Origin: Microbulbifer rhizosphaerae
GTDB taxonomy: Bacteria > Pseudomonadota > Gammaproteobacteria > Pseudomonadales > Cellvibrionaceae
Assembly: GCF_014191725.1 (NCBI RefSeq)
Contig: NZ_JACHWZ010000020.1
Span: forward strand, 35,924-99,923
Direction: 5' to 3'
DNA: 64,000 bases
Part shown: one piece after another, positions 1-10,350 of the stretch
Position numbering within the stretch: position 1 is the stretch's first letter
How the letters are laid out: every line of letters starts with the position of its first letter
Made by a program: the position numbers and the translations under genes
The notes under the pieces: model-generated
What the model saw: only the letters and a program-made list of their open reading frames with translations
The model's database searches: none
Told to the model about the DNA's origin: nothing

Positions 1-3000
1 TCGGCATTGGTTCTGACCCGGACAATCAGACCGTGACCGGCCTGACCACGGCGCAAATGTTGAACGCCGCCAGTTTCGACGGCTTCGATTTCACCACCAC
101 CTGGAGCATCAAGGAAGGCCAGACCAGCCCCTATATCGCCTCCCACACGCGGCATTCCGTTTTGCTGAGTGACAGTGAGGCCTATTTATCGGTGAAGACA
201 TTGGATGAATTGCAGGCGATGAACAGCGACCTGTCCGGCAATTATGTGTTGTTCAACGATATTGACGCCGGCGATACCGCAGGCTGGAACGCCGGCGCGG
301 GGTTCGAGCCGGTGGGCACGGGCACTTCCGGGAGTGAGTTTACCGGCCGCTTCGACGGCCTCGGCCACAACATCGGCGATCTAACCATCAATCGCGACAG
401 CACCACTGGTGTCGGCCTGTTCGGCTTCACCAGCGGCGCGACCCTTCGCAATGTCGGGCTTGTTGGCGGCAGCGTGACGGGGCAGACCAATGTCGGCGCG
501 TTGGTGGGGCGAAGCTCCTCCTCCACCATCAGCAACGCCTACGCCACCGGCAGTGTGACGGGGCGTTTCTATGTCGGCGGGTTGGTGGGGATGAACTTCC
601 AATCCAGCATCAGCAACGCCTACGCCACCGGCAGCGTGTCGAGCCTATTTTTGGGTGCCGGCGGGTTAGTGGGGTGGAACAAATCCTCCGCCATCAGCAA
701 CGCCTACGCCACCAATAGTGTGAAAGGCAATGACTTTGTCGGCGGGCTGGTGGGGGAGAACGAGGACCACTCCACTATCAGCAACGCCTACGCCACCGGC
801 AGCGTGACAGGAGATACCAGTGTCGGCGGATTGATAGGGGATAACGACTTCTCCTCCTTGGTAAGCAATTCCTACTGGAATACGGAGACCAGCGGGCAGT
901 CCGCCGGCATTGGCGCTGACGATAACAATCAGACGGTGACCGGCCTGACCACAGCGGATATGTTGAACGCCGCCAATTTCGGTGGATTCGATTTCGCCGC
1001 TAGCTGGAGCATCAAGGAGGGCCAGACCAGCCCCTATATCACCGCCAATGCCCGGCATTCCGTTTTGCTGAGTGACGGTGCGGCCTATTTATCGGTGAAG
1101 ACACTGGATGAATTGCAGGCTATGAACAGCGACCTGTCCGGCAATTATGTGTTGTTCAACGATATCGACGCCGGCGACACCGCAAGCTGGAACGCCGGCC
1201 AGGGGTTTGCCCCGGTGGGCACTGCTTCTTTTATTGGGGAGAATCCGTTTACCGGCCGTTTCGACGGCCTCGGCCATACCATTAGCGATCTGACCATCGC
1301 TGCTAGCGACGACATTGGCGTCGGTCTCTTCGGCGCTACCGACGGCGCGACCCTCCGCAATGTCGGGCTCGTTGGCGGCAACGTGACGGGGAATGGCTGG
1401 GTTGGCAGCCTGGTGGGGTGGAACCTTTCCTCCACCATCAGCAACGCCTATGCCACCGGCAGCGTGACGGGAGCTACCGATGTCGGCGGACTGGTGGGAT
1501 TGAACGACGGCTCCACCATCAGCAACGCCTACGCCACCGGTTGGGTGGCGGGGACGGGGTTCGATCCGGATACCAGTGGCCGGGTTGGCGGGCTGGTGGG
1601 GCAGAACACAAATGCCTCCGAAATCCGCGACGCCTACGCCACCGGCACCGTGGAGGGGGCTGGCGAGATCGGCGGGCTGGTGGGACTGAACGACTCCTCC
1701 ACCATCAGCGGTGCCTATGCCACCGGCACCTTACGGGGGTTGCGCGATCTCGGCGGGCTGGTGGGGCGGAGCATCTCCTCCGGCATCAGCAATGCCTACG
1801 CCACCGGCAGTGTGGGAGTGGAGAGTGTGAGTATCAATGTCGGCGGACTGGTGGGGGTAAACGACGGCTCCACTATCAGCAACGCCTACGCCACCGGTAG
1901 TGTGAAAGGCGTTGAAGTTGTCGGCGGGCTGGTGGGGGAGAACGTCGACTCCACGGTAACGAATTCCTACTGGAATACGGAGACCAGCGAACACGCCTCC
2001 GGCATTGGCACTGACAACAACGGTCAGACCGTGACCGGCCTGACCACGGCGGACATGTTGAATGCCGCCAATTTCGGTGGCTTCGATTTCGCCGCTACCT
2101 GGAGCATCAAGGAGGGCCAAACCAGCCCCTATATCACCTCCCACACGCGGCACTCGGTTTTGCTAAGTGATGGCGCGGCCTATTTGTCGGTGAAAACACT
2201 GGATGAATTGCAGGCCATGAACAGCGACTTGGCCGGCAACTATGTGCTGTTCAATGATATCGAGGCCGGCGAGACTGCAAGCTGGAACGCCGGCGAGGGA
2301 TTCGACCCGGTGGGCACCGCCGACGCGTTTAATGAATTTACCGGTCGTTTCGACGGCCTCGACCACACCATCAGCGATCTGACCATCGATCGCCCCGATA
2401 CCGATTCTGTCGGCCTGTTCGGTGCTATCAACGGCGCGATCCTCCGCAATATCGGGCTCGTTGGCGGCAGCGTGACGGGGAATGGCCGGGTCGGCGGGCT
2501 GGTGGGGCAAAGCAGCTTCTCCTCCAGCATCAGCAACGTCTATACCACCGGTAATGTGTCGGGGCGTAGAGATACCGGCGGACTGGTGGGGAGGAACTTC
2601 GAATCCGACATCAGTAATTCCTACACCACCGGCAGCGTGACGGGCACAGGCACAGGTTTGGAGACCGGTAGCAGTATCGGCGGTCTGGTGGGGTCGAACA
2701 AATCTTCCACCATCAGCGACGCATACGCCACCGGCAGCGTGTCGGGGAATAGTATCCATGTCGGCGGGCTGGTAGGGGAGAACGACGACTCCACCATCGA
2801 CAACGCCTATGCCACCGGCAGCGTGTCCGGGCTTAGTCAGGTTGGCGGCCTGGTGGGGCTGAACTATTACTCCAACGACTCCTCCACCATCAGCAATGCC
2901 TACGCCACCGGCAGCGTGACGGCCGAAGATGTCGACAACCTATTTGCGAATAGCAGGGCCGGGGGGCTGGTGGGGGAGAACCGGGGCTCCGGCATCATCA

Positions 3001-5987
3001 ACGCCTACGCCACCGGCAACGTGACGGGGAATCTACGAAGTGTCGGTGGTCTGGTGGGGTTGAACACCGGCTCCTCCACCATCAGCAACACCTACGCCAC
3101 CGGCAGCGTGGCGGGGAGCAGCAATGTCGGCGGGCTGGTGGGCTCGAACGACTCCTCCACGATAGCGAATTCCTACTGGAATGCGCAGACCAGCAGTCAG
3201 TCCTCAGGCATCGGCTCTGACAACAACGGTCAGCCAACGACCGGCCTGAGCACGGCGGAAATGCTGAACGCCGGCAACTTCGGCTTTGATTTCGACAATA
3301 CCTGGAGCATCAAGGAGGGCCAGACCAGCCCCTATATCACCTCCCACACGCGGCATTCGGTTTTGCTGAGTGACGGCGCGGCCTATTTATCGGTGAAGAC
3401 ACTGGATGAATTGCAGGCCATGAACAGCGATCTGGCCGGCAACTACGTGCTGTTCAATGATATCGACGCCGGCGATACCGCAAGCTGGAACGGCGAGACG
3501 GGGTTCGATCCTGTGGGCAATGACGGGAATGCGTTTACCGGCCGTTTTGACGGGCTGGGCCACACCGTCAGCGATCTGACCATCGATCGCCCCGACACCG
3601 ATTATGTCGGCCTGTTCGGATATACCAGCGGCGCGACCCTGCGCAATGTCGGGCTCGTTGGTGGCAGCGTGACGGGTAAAGATTTTGTCGGCGGACTGGC
3701 GGGGCGGAACGGCAGATCGTCCAGCATCAGCAACGCCTACACTACCGGTAGCGTGGTGGGGAGTGGCGACTATGTCGGCGGACTGGCGGGGATTAACTCC
3801 AACTCCACCATCAGCAACGCTTACGCCACCGGCAGCGTGAGGGGCGGAGGCAAGAATATCGGCGGGCTGGCGGGGGGTAACGTCGTCTCCACCATCAGCA
3901 ACGCCTACGCCTCCGGCAGCGTGACGGGCGATAGCGGTGTCGGTGGGCTGGTGGGGCGGAACGACCAGGCCGCTATCAGCAACGCCTACGCCAACGGCAG
4001 CGTGTCGGGTAACACCAAGGTCGGCGGGCTGGTGGGGGACAGGAGCCTCATCTTGACCTCGGTCAGGGATTCCTACTGGAATACGGAGACCAGCGGCCAG
4101 GGGTCGAGCGCGGGCGGAACCGGCCTGACCACGGCGGAGATGCAAAATCCCTTCACTTTCATCGATGCGGGTTGGGATTTCGAGACTGTCTGGGGCAAGT
4201 CCAGTAACAGCGATACGCCTGAAAACAGCGGCTATATGATGCTGCGCGAGGTCGGTGTCAGCAGCGACGCGCTGTATGACGATTACGTCAAACTGTCCGG
4301 CAACACCTCCAAGACCTATGGTGACGCCAACCCGGCGCTCGCCGGCATTACGCTGGACGGCCTTGGAACGGACAATGTCTCGCTCGAATGGGACAGCGCC
4401 ATCACGAATACCACCGATGCCGGAACCTATGCCTATTCCGGCGCTGGTGTCCTCGATGTCACCACCGTTTCTGCAAACGGTGTTTACGTGGATTACGGCG
4501 CGGGCAACCTGACTATCGACAAGGCGGCTTTGACCGTCACTGCCAATGACGCCGGCAAGACCTACGACGGCCAGGCCTTCAACGGCGGCAACGGCGTCAC
4601 CTACGCCGGGTTCGTGGCGAATGAAGACGAGAGCGTGCTCGGCGGCAGCCTCAGCTTTGGCGGCACAGCGCAAAACGCCGTGAATGCCGGCAGCTACACC
4701 CTCATCGCCGCCGGCCTGTCGTCGGACAACTACGTCATCGATTATGCCAACGGAACCCTGACGGTAAACCAGGCAACCATCGCCAACATCACCGGTATCA
4801 CCGCTGAGCACAAGACCTACGACGGCACCACCGATGCGACACTCGATGCGTCCGGCGCAGGCTTCACCGGCATCGTCTCCGGCGACACGCTCACCGTCGC
4901 CACGGCCACCGGCGCCTTCGCCGACAAGAATGCCGGCAGCGGCAAGACGGTGAATATAAGCGGTCTGACCCTGGGCGGTGATGACGCGGGCAACTACAGG
5001 CTCGACAGCGACACCGCCACCACCACTGCGGATATCGACAAGGCGACCATCGCCAACATCACCGGTATCACCGCTGGGGACAAGATCTATGACGGCACCA
5101 CCGACGCGACACTCGTTGCATCGAGGGTCGGCTTCGACGGCATGGTCTCCGGCGATACGCTTATCATCGACGTCGACGCGGCCACCGGCACCTTCGCCGA
5201 CAAGAATGCCGGTAGCGGCAAAACGGTGAATATCACTGGCCTGATCCTGGGTGGCGATGACGCGGGCAACTACACACTTGCCGGCGACACCACCACCACT
5301 GCCGATATCAACAAGGCGACCATCGCCAATATCACCGGTATCACCGCTGAGGACAAGACCTACGACGGCACCACCGACGCGACACTCGATGCGTCCGGCG
5401 CGGGCTTCACCGGCATCATCTCCGGCGACACCCTCACCGTCGCCACGGCCACCGGCGCCTTCGCCGACAAGAACGTCGGTAGTGGCAAGACGGTCACGAT
5501 CGGCGGCCTGACCCTGGGCGGCGACGATGCGGGCAACTACACACTTGCCGACGACGCTTCCACCACCGCCGCCGATATCGACAGGGCCGCACTTTCCATC
5601 ACCGCCAATGACGCAGACAAGAGCTATGACGGCCAGGCGTTCACCGGCGGCAATGGCGTGAGCTACGCCGGGTTCGTGGCGGGCGAAGACGAGCGCGTAC
5701 TCGGTGGCGGCCTCAGCTTTGGCGGCACGGCACAAGGCGCGGTGGATGCGGGCACCTATACCCTTACCGCATCCGGCTTTACCTCGGACAACTATGACAT
5801 CGCCTACAACAACGGCACCTTGACCGTAAGCAGCTCGGTGTCGGCACCGGCGGACGCGATTATCAAGCAGACACTGGAGTTCGCCTCCAGCGCCGTGTTA
5901 CCGCATGACGTCCGCAAGATTTTTGTCGACGGCACCGGTATCCGGGTATGGGGGAGCGAGTTCGATGATGGAGAGGAAGACCAATGA
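1..5987 (+). CDS. Two-partner secretion adhesin (TpsA), 3' part
   Basis: The reading frame is open from the first base, so the N-terminal signal and TPS secretion domain lie outside the window. What remains is about 1,990 residues. Roughly residues 1-1400 are four long modules, each starting with a conserved block (HSVLLSD near nt 153, 1056, 2148 and 3354; then LDELQAMNSDL, FTGRFDGLGH) and continuing as many GLUG-type repeats of the form GGLVG-N-S-ISNAYATGSV. From about residue 1410 there are MBG/YDG-type repeats (KTYDGTTDATL, DGQAF-GGNGV). Such repeats form extended beta-helical stalks of secreted adhesins. The stop overlaps the start of the TpsB gene by 4 bp (ATGA), so the two are translationally coupled. 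A role in surface adhesion or biofilm is inferred from the family. Confidence 0.85.
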   Translation, partial: GIGSDPDNQTVTGLTTAQMLNAASFDGFDFTTTWSIKEGQTSPYIASHTRHSVLLSDSEAYLSVKTLDELQAMNSDLSGNYVLFNDIDAGDTAGWNAGAGFEPVGTGTSGSEFTGRFDGLGHNIGDLTINRDSTTGVGLFGFTSGATLRNVGLVGGSVTGQTNVGALVGRSSSSTISNAYATGSVTGRFYVGGLVGMNFQSSISNAYATGSVSSLFLGAGGLVGWNKSSAISNAYATNSVKGNDFVGGLVGENEDHSTISNAYATGSVTGDTSVGGLIGDNDFSSLVSNSYWNTETSGQSAGIGADDNNQTVTGLTTADMLNAANFGGFDFAASWSIKEGQTSPYITANARHSVLLSDGAAYLSVKTLDELQAMNSDLSGNYVLFNDIDAGDTASWNAGQGFAPVGTASFIGENPFTGRFDGLGHTISDLTIAASDDIGVGLFGATDGATLRNVGLVGGNVTGNGWVGSLVGWNLSSTISNAYATGSVTGATDVGGLVGLNDGSTISNAYATGWVAGTGFDPDTSGRVGGLVGQNTNASEIRDAYATGTVEGAGEIGGLVGLNDSSTISGAYATGTLRGLRDLGGLVGRSISSGISNAYATGSVGVESVSINVGGLVGVNDGSTISNAYATGSVKGVEVVGGLVGENVDSTVTNSYWNTETSEHASGIGTDNNGQTVTGLTTADMLNAANFGGFDFAATWSIKEGQTSPYITSHTRHSVLLSDGAAYLSVKTLDELQAMNSDLAGNYVLFNDIEAGETASWNAGEGFDPVGTADAFNEFTGRFDGLDHTISDLTIDRPDTDSVGLFGAINGAILRNIGLVGGSVTGNGRVGGLVGQSSFSSSISNVYTTGNVSGRRDTGGLVGRNFESDISNSYTTGSVTGTGTGLETGSSIGGLVGSNKSSTISDAYATGSVSGNSIHVGGLVGENDDSTIDNAYATGSVSGLSQVGGLVGLNYYSNDSSTISNAYATGSVTAEDVDNLFANSRAGGLVGENRGSGIINAYATGNVTGNLRSVGGLVGLNTGSSTISNTYATGSVAGSSNVGGLVGSNDSSTIANSYWNAQTSSQSSGIGSDNNGQPTTGLSTAEMLNAGNFGFDFDNTWSIKEGQTSPYITSHTRHSVLLSDGAAYLSVKTLDELQAMNSDLAGNYVLFNDIDAGDTASWNGETGFDPVGNDGNAFTGRFDGLGHTVSDLTIDRPDTDYVGLFGYTSGATLRNVGLVGGSVTGKDFVGGLAGRNGRSSSISNAYTTGSVVGSGDYVGGLAGINSNSTISNAYATGSVRGGGKNIGGLAGGNVVSTISNAYASGSVTGDSGVGGLVGRNDQAAISNAYANGSVSGNTKVGGLVGDRSLILTSVRDSYWNTETSGQGSSAGGTGLTTAEMQNPFTFIDAGWDFETVWGKSSNSDTPENSGYMMLREVGVSSDALYDDYVKLSGNTSKTYGDANPALAGITLDGLGTDNVSLEWDSAITNTTDAGTYAYSGAGVLDVTTVSANGVYVDYGAGNLTIDKAALTVTANDAGKTYDGQAFNGGNGVTYAGFVANEDESVLGGSLSFGGTAQNAVNAGSYTLIAAGLSSDNYVIDYANGTLTVNQATIANITGITAEHKTYDGTTDATLDASGAGFTGIVSGDTLTVATATGAFADKNAGSGKTVNISGLTLGGDDAGNYRLDSDTATTTADIDKATIANITGITAGDKIYDGTTDATLVASRVGFDGMVSGDTLIIDVDAATGTFADKNAGSGKTVNITGLILGGDDAGNYTLAGDTTTTADINKATIANITGITAEDKTYDGTTDATLDASGAGFTGIISGDTLTVATATGAFADKNVGSGKTVTIGGLTLGGDDAGNYTLADDASTTAADIDRAALSITANDADKSYDGQAFTGGNGVSYAGFVAGEDERVLGGGLSFGGTAQGAVDAGTYTLTASGFTSDNYDIAYNNGTLTVSSSVSAPADAIIKQTLEFASSAVLPHDVRKIFVDGTGIRVWGSEFDDGEEDQ

Positions 5988-7594
5988 GCCACACTGCAAC
6001 CCGAAAACCATTATCAGTCTCCCTCCTGATCCTGCTGGGGCTGGCGCCGCTGGGTGCACAAGCGGCACCACCGGACGCCGGCCGCATTATGCGGGACACT
6101 CTGTCCGTGACCCCTTACGAACCGCTGGGGCCCTCGGTATCGTTTGAGCTGGATGTCGCACCGCTCGAAGAAAGTGAACAAGGTGGCGCGCGGGTGCGTG
6201 TGACGCGTATCGAACTCAGCGGCCACAGCGTGTTTGACGAAGCCACCCTGCAAGCCGTGGTGGCCGATGCATTGACAACCGAGCAGGATCTGGCGGGACT
6301 GCGCGGCATCGCCAACCGCCTCACCCGCTACTACCGCGACCGGGGCTACCCTTTCGCCCGCGCCATTCTGCCGCCGCAGACCCTGCAGGACGGCGTCCTC
6401 AGGATCACCCTGCTCGAAGGCCGCTATGGCGCCGTGCGCGGAGACGGCGCCCTGGCCGCACAGGCACAGCCCTGGCTGGACACCCTGCAATCGGGCGACG
6501 TGATCGCCGCCGATCCGCTGGAACGCACCACCCTGCTGCTGGGCGACCTGCCCGGTATCGAGACGGTGCCGGTGATGCGCCCCGGCGATACCCTCGGCAG
6601 CGGCGACCTGGCTGTGAAAGTCACCCCCGGCGAGCAGCTGCAAACCACCTTCGGCACCGACAACCACGGCAGCCGTACCTCCGGCGAAGGCCGCGCCCAT
6701 ATCGGTGTATTGGCCAATCGGCTGTTCACGCTGGGGGACGAACTGAATGTCACCGCACTCTATAGCGAGGAAGATCTCTGGCTGGGCCGGGTCGCCTATT
6801 CCCTGCCGCTGGGCCATAGCGGGCTGCGGGGTGAACTCGCCTATGCGCGTACCGAATACAACCTGCGCGAACCCTTCACCGGTTTCACCGGCACGGCGGA
6901 TATCGGCAGCGCCCGCCTGAGCTACCCCTTTATCCGCAGCCACCAGGGCAATCTCACGGCCTCCCTGTCCTACCGCTACAAAACGCTGGATGACCGGCTG
7001 CTTGACGTCAGCTACCAGCGCAGGGATAGCGACAGCGGCTCCATCGCCCTGCAATTCGATCGCCGCGACACCCTCGGCGGCGGTGGCATCAGCTACGGCG
7101 AAATCGGCATCACCAGCGGCGACCTGAGCAACGATACCAATGGAACCACCGAAGGCGGATTCAGCTACCTTGGCCTGGATCTGTCACGCCTGCAGAGCCT
7201 GCCCGGATCGTTTTCGCTATGGGCGAACGCCCGGGTCCAGTGGGCGGACACCCAGCTCGACTCCTCGGAGGCGATGAGCCTCGGCGGCGCCAACGGCGTG
7301 CGCGCCTATCCGCAGGGAGAAGTCTCCGGCAGCCGCGCCTGGCTGGCGCGGCTGGAAACCCGCTACCACGCCGCGGCGCAAGTCACCCCCTACCTGTTCT
7401 ACGACCACGGCCGGCGTGCCGGATATCTCGACGAGCCGGGCGAGCGCCTGGCCGGCGGCGGCCTCGGCCTGCGCTACAGCGGCGCGGCCTGGAGCCTGGA
7501 CGCCGCAATGGCGTTCCAGACCACCGGCGAGACGGCAACGGAGGACGAGCAGCGGGACCCGCGTTTCTGGCTCCAGGCGACTTATAGGCTCTGA
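5984..7594 (+). CDS. TpsB outer-membrane transporter (ShlB/FhaC/HecB family)
   Basis: A 536-residue protein with an N-terminal signal peptide ending near AQAAPPDAG. A POTRA domain follows at about residues 60-140 (VRVTRIELSGHSVFDE, then RLTRYYRDRGYPFARAILP, the usual polypeptide-transport-associated pattern), and then a 16-strand-type beta-barrel region to the C-terminus. It would recognise the TPS domain of the adhesin in the periplasm and export it across the outer membrane. Length and domain order match FhaC/ShlB. It overlaps the adhesin gene by 4 bp, which identifies the adhesin as its substrate. The C-terminal residue is Leu rather than the usual Phe. Confidence 0.92.
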   Translation: MSHTATRKPLSVSLLILLGLAPLGAQAAPPDAGRIMRDTLSVTPYEPLGPSVSFELDVAPLEESEQGGARVRVTRIELSGHSVFDEATLQAVVADALTTEQDLAGLRGIANRLTRYYRDRGYPFARAILPPQTLQDGVLRITLLEGRYGAVRGDGALAAQAQPWLDTLQSGDVIAADPLERTTLLLGDLPGIETVPVMRPGDTLGSGDLAVKVTPGEQLQTTFGTDNHGSRTSGEGRAHIGVLANRLFTLGDELNVTALYSEEDLWLGRVAYSLPLGHSGLRGELAYARTEYNLREPFTGFTGTADIGSARLSYPFIRSHQGNLTASLSYRYKTLDDRLLDVSYQRRDSDSGSIALQFDRRDTLGGGGISYGEIGITSGDLSNDTNGTTEGGFSYLGLDLSRLQSLPGSFSLWANARVQWADTQLDSSEAMSLGGANGVRAYPQGEVSGSRAWLARLETRYHAAAQVTPYLFYDHGRRAGYLDEPGERLAGGGLGLRYSGAAWSLDAAMAFQTTGETATEDEQRDPRFWLQATYRL

Positions 7595-7625
7595 ACACGA
7601 TATATGAAGTTTTGCAGTAACTACC

Positions 7626-7713
7626 CTCCCCTCTCCCGCTTGCGGGGGAGGGGCCGGGGGAGGGGGCGCTGACCGGCTCCCCCTCTCCCTACCCAAAGGG
7701 GGAGAGGGGACTG
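7626..7713. repeat. Palindromic repeat, CCCTCTCCC family
   Basis: Two back-to-back imperfect palindromes of the type CCCCTCTCCCGC-GCGGGAGAGGGG lie directly after the tpsB gene. Similar units occur at 28353, 52796 and 56631. They may act as transcription terminators or mRNA stabilisers; no protein is encoded. Confidence 0.6.
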
Positions 7714-7876
7714 TCGGGGTGATCAGTGCCATTGGGCCCTGAACCCTACTGCCCACAGGGTGAGGGTGGCGAGCCCTCGCCCGGATAAAAAACCCCGCTG
7801 TTTGAAATCCGTCAGGGATTTTTCACTTTCCGCAAGCACTCCTGCCAACAATCCTCCAGACTCTGGCGCTGCCCCT

Positions 7877-8023
7877 TGTAGGAGCGGCCGCTGGCCGCGA
7901 CAAATTTGCCTGGAACAAATTTGGACGCCGGAGGCGCCCGAAGGGTGAGTGTCAGGGATGGCGCGCGAATCAGCGACTGTGAAATACACCACCACCGATC
8001 GCGACCAGCGGCCGCTCCTACAG
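7877..8023. repeat. REPIN-like inverted pair, GTAGGAGCGGCCG family
   Basis: The arm GTAGGAGCGGCCGCTGGCCG is followed about 95 bp later by its inverted partner. Further copies lie at 21930, 27037, 30601, 35109, 62903 and 63841. The pair sits in the 465-bp gap before the hydroxylase gene, which otherwise holds no supported gene. Confidence 0.75.
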
Positions 8024-8059
8024 GGGAAAGTCCCGGCAGAAAAATAACAAGGTGAGACT

Positions 8060-8854
8060 ATGGAATTCCTGTGGGATCTGGCCCGGGACTGGGCCGTGCA
8101 CTTCCAGCGTGACCTCTTCCGCTACCTGCTGGCCACCACCTGCGTCAGCCTGGCGGTGAGCTGGCTGTTTCGCCGTTGGATGGACCGGCGCCGCATTCAA
8201 AGACGCCGCGCCGGCTGGCGGGACATCCGCAGGGAATTCAGCTACTCCATGCTCACCCTGTGCGTCTTCGCCACCATGGGCGTGATCACCGGCATTCTCT
8301 ACGACTGGGGAGTGGTGCAGCTCTACCGCGACAGGAGCCTGTATCCGCTGTGGTGGAACCTGGCCAGCCTGCCGCTGGTGATACTACTGCACGATGCCTA
8401 TTTCTATTGGGCGCACCGCGCCATGCACCACCCCAAGCTGTTCAGACACTTCCACCGCCTGCACCACCTGTCGCGCACCCCCACACCCTGGGCCGCCTAC
8501 AGCTTTTCCGTGGGCGAGGCCTTCCTGATGGCGATATTCTCGCCGCTGGCAATGATACTGCTGCCGCTGCACTTGCTCGTCTGGTTGTCGTTTCTCTTTA
8601 TCATGATTTTCCGCAACGCCATGCTGCACGCCAGCTGCGAATTCCATCCGCGGGGCTGGGTGGACGGCCCCCTCGACCTGCTCACCACCACCACCCACCA
8701 CGACCTGCACCACCAACGCTTCCATGGCAATTACGGTTTCTATTTCACCTGGTGGGATCGCTGGATGGGCACCGAACTCAGGAATTACAAACAGGCGTTC
8801 CGCCAAGCAGCTGGAAGAGAGATAGAAGACAGCGGCGAAGCGGCGCCGGTTTAA
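8060..8854 (+). CDS. Fatty acid hydroxylase / sterol desaturase superfamily protein
   Basis: A 264-residue membrane protein with several hydrophobic segments. It has the histidine clusters of this di-iron family: HDAYFYWAHRAMHH at about residues 110-123, HFHRLHH at about 131-137, and HHDLHHQRFHGNYG near 213. These ligate a non-haem di-iron centre that uses O2 to hydroxylate or desaturate lipid chains. The substrate cannot be told from sequence. A strong rho-independent terminator follows, so it is probably a single-gene unit. Confidence 0.88.
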   Translation: MEFLWDLARDWAVHFQRDLFRYLLATTCVSLAVSWLFRRWMDRRRIQRRRAGWRDIRREFSYSMLTLCVFATMGVITGILYDWGVVQLYRDRSLYPLWWNLASLPLVILLHDAYFYWAHRAMHHPKLFRHFHRLHHLSRTPTPWAAYSFSVGEAFLMAIFSPLAMILLPLHLLVWLSFLFIMIFRNAMLHASCEFHPRGWVDGPLDLLTTTTHHDLHHQRFHGNYGFYFTWWDRWMGTELRNYKQAFRQAAGREIEDSGEAAPV

Positions 8855-8890
8855 TAATTGCGGCTGATCGGCAGATAACCGCATGCTTAT

Positions 8891-8917
8891 GCGCGGCCCT
8901 CCGGGCCGCGCTTTTTT
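8891..8917 (+). terminator. Rho-independent terminator
   Basis: A GC-rich hairpin (GCGCGGCCC, loop, GGGCCGCGC) runs straight into six T residues. It lies 36 bp after the hydroxylase stop codon and directly before the stop of the convergent decarboxylase. Confidence 0.85.
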
Positions 8918-10304
8918 AAATGGGCGATTCGCCTTTGGCCATATTTTCCAGCAGGCCGGTCACCCGGTCCACATCGGCCGACGTCGTGGACCAGTTGCTG
9001 AAAGCCGCGCGCACGGCATCCGTTCCCTGCCATCGCCCCGGGGTCACAAACACAGTGCCGGTGGCGTTCACTCTCTTCAGCCAGCCGGTCAGGTCATCGA
9101 CATTGGCGGGGCGAAACACCACCACATTCAGCTTGCAGGGCGTCAGCAGTTCGTAGTCCGGCGAAGCCTCCAGCCAGTCGGCCAGCCGCGCCGCCTGTTG
9201 GCAGTTGCCGGCCACCATCTCCTCGACGCCGGCCCTGCCGTAGGCCTGCAGGCTGAACCAGATCGGCAGGGCGCGAAAGCGCCTCGAGTTTTCCACCCCG
9301 CGATTCATAAAGCTCGGCAGGGCACTGTCGTTCACCAAGTAGGGAGAGGATACCGAGAGCACCTGCTCCAGCAGGCGTGTGTGAGGCGTCAGGAAAATGC
9401 CGCTGTCGTAGGGGACGTTGAGCCACTTGTGGCCGTCACAGGTAATCGAATCGGCGCGTTCGAGGCCGTCCGTCCAGTTTCGCTTGTCTTCCAACAGCCG
9501 CGAAAAAATCCCGAAGGCGCCGTCCACGTGCAGCCAGGCACGATGCTTCTGGCAGAGATCGGCGATCGCGGACAGATCGTCGAAATCGGTACCCGTCACG
9601 GTGCCGGCACTGGCCAGGACGATTTTCCCCGGACTGCCGCTGGCGGACAGGGCGTACTCCAGCGCGGAAAGGCTCATCTTTTCCGAATCCGGTTCACAGG
9701 CGACGGACATCAGGCTGTCCCTGCCCAACCCCGCAATCGCCAACCCCTTCAGGCTGCTGGCGTGGGGACAGGCGGAAAACACGTGGATGAGCGTACCGGC
9801 CAGGCCCGAGGCCGCCACATCGATCCCCTGGGCCTCACCGGCAAACTGGCGACCGCAGAGTATCCCGAGCAGATTGGCGCTGGTGGCGCCGCTGGTAAGG
9901 CTGCCGCTGAACGTCTCGGGCAGCTGGAACAGCTGGCGCAGCCAGTCGAGCACCTGCACCTCCACCGCAGGGGCGATGGAATCGCCGGCGATCGAAAGAT
10001 TCTGGTCGGTGACGCTGCTCAGCCAGTCTCCCAGCAACGCGGCCGGGGTCGCGCCGCCGGTGACGAATCCCCAATAGCGGGGACCCGCCGAGGCCGACAG
10101 GTAGGGGAGTAATTCTTCGCGAAAATGGTCGAGCGTCTTTTCACTTCCCACCCCCTGCTCCGGCAACAGGCCGGATGGCAGATCGGGAGGCGCGACACAG
10201 GCAGACGGCCGTTCCGTCAGGGAGTCCACGAAATCCAGACTGGTGTCCAACGCCCGCTCCAGCAGGCCGGCCAGATCCGATGATTCGCTGTCCATCAGGG
10301 ACAT
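8916..10304 (-). CDS. Group II PLP-dependent decarboxylase
   Basis: About 462 residues, the size of aromatic-L-amino-acid/glutamate decarboxylase-type enzymes. The PLP site is clear: HVDGAFG holds the Asp that pairs with the pyridine nitrogen, and TCDGHKWLN holds the Schiff-base Lys at about residue 293. The enzyme decarboxylates an amino acid to an amine; the substrate (aromatic, glutamate or diaminobutyrate-like) is not resolvable. Of three close in-frame ATGs, the second (nt 10304) was chosen because GGGAG lies 6 nt before it. The first ATG (nt 10322) has no ribosome-binding site. The gene is transcribed away from the Lrp-gene remnant at 10351-10528. Confidence 0.88.
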   Translation of the reverse strand: MSLMDSESSDLAGLLERALDTSLDFVDSLTERPSACVAPPDLPSGLLPEQGVGSEKTLDHFREELLPYLSASAGPRYWGFVTGGATPAALLGDWLSSVTDQNLSIAGDSIAPAVEVQVLDWLRQLFQLPETFSGSLTSGATSANLLGILCGRQFAGEAQGIDVAASGLAGTLIHVFSACPHASSLKGLAIAGLGRDSLMSVACEPDSEKMSLSALEYALSASGSPGKIVLASAGTVTGTDFDDLSAIADLCQKHRAWLHVDGAFGIFSRLLEDKRNWTDGLERADSITCDGHKWLNVPYDSGIFLTPHTRLLEQVLSVSSPYLVNDSALPSFMNRGVENSRRFRALPIWFSLQAYGRAGVEEMVAGNCQQAARLADWLEASPDYELLTPCKLNVVVFRPANVDDLTGWLKRVNATGTVFVTPGRWQGTDAVRAAFSNWSTTSADVDRVTGLLENMAKGESPI

Positions 10305-10350
10305 CCTCTTCTCCCTTTTCATCGGCCGCGAATAAATCGCGGCGCGTTTG

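Noticed and set aside
3387..5735. Long minus-strand open frame (782 codons) opposite the adhesin gene
   Set aside because: It mirrors the repetitive, GC-rich codons of the adhesin, has no domain and is fully overlapped by a better-supported gene.
7595..8059. Considered a small RNA gene in the gap before the hydroxylase
   Set aside because: The hairpins are explained by dispersed palindromic repeats found at many other places in the window.
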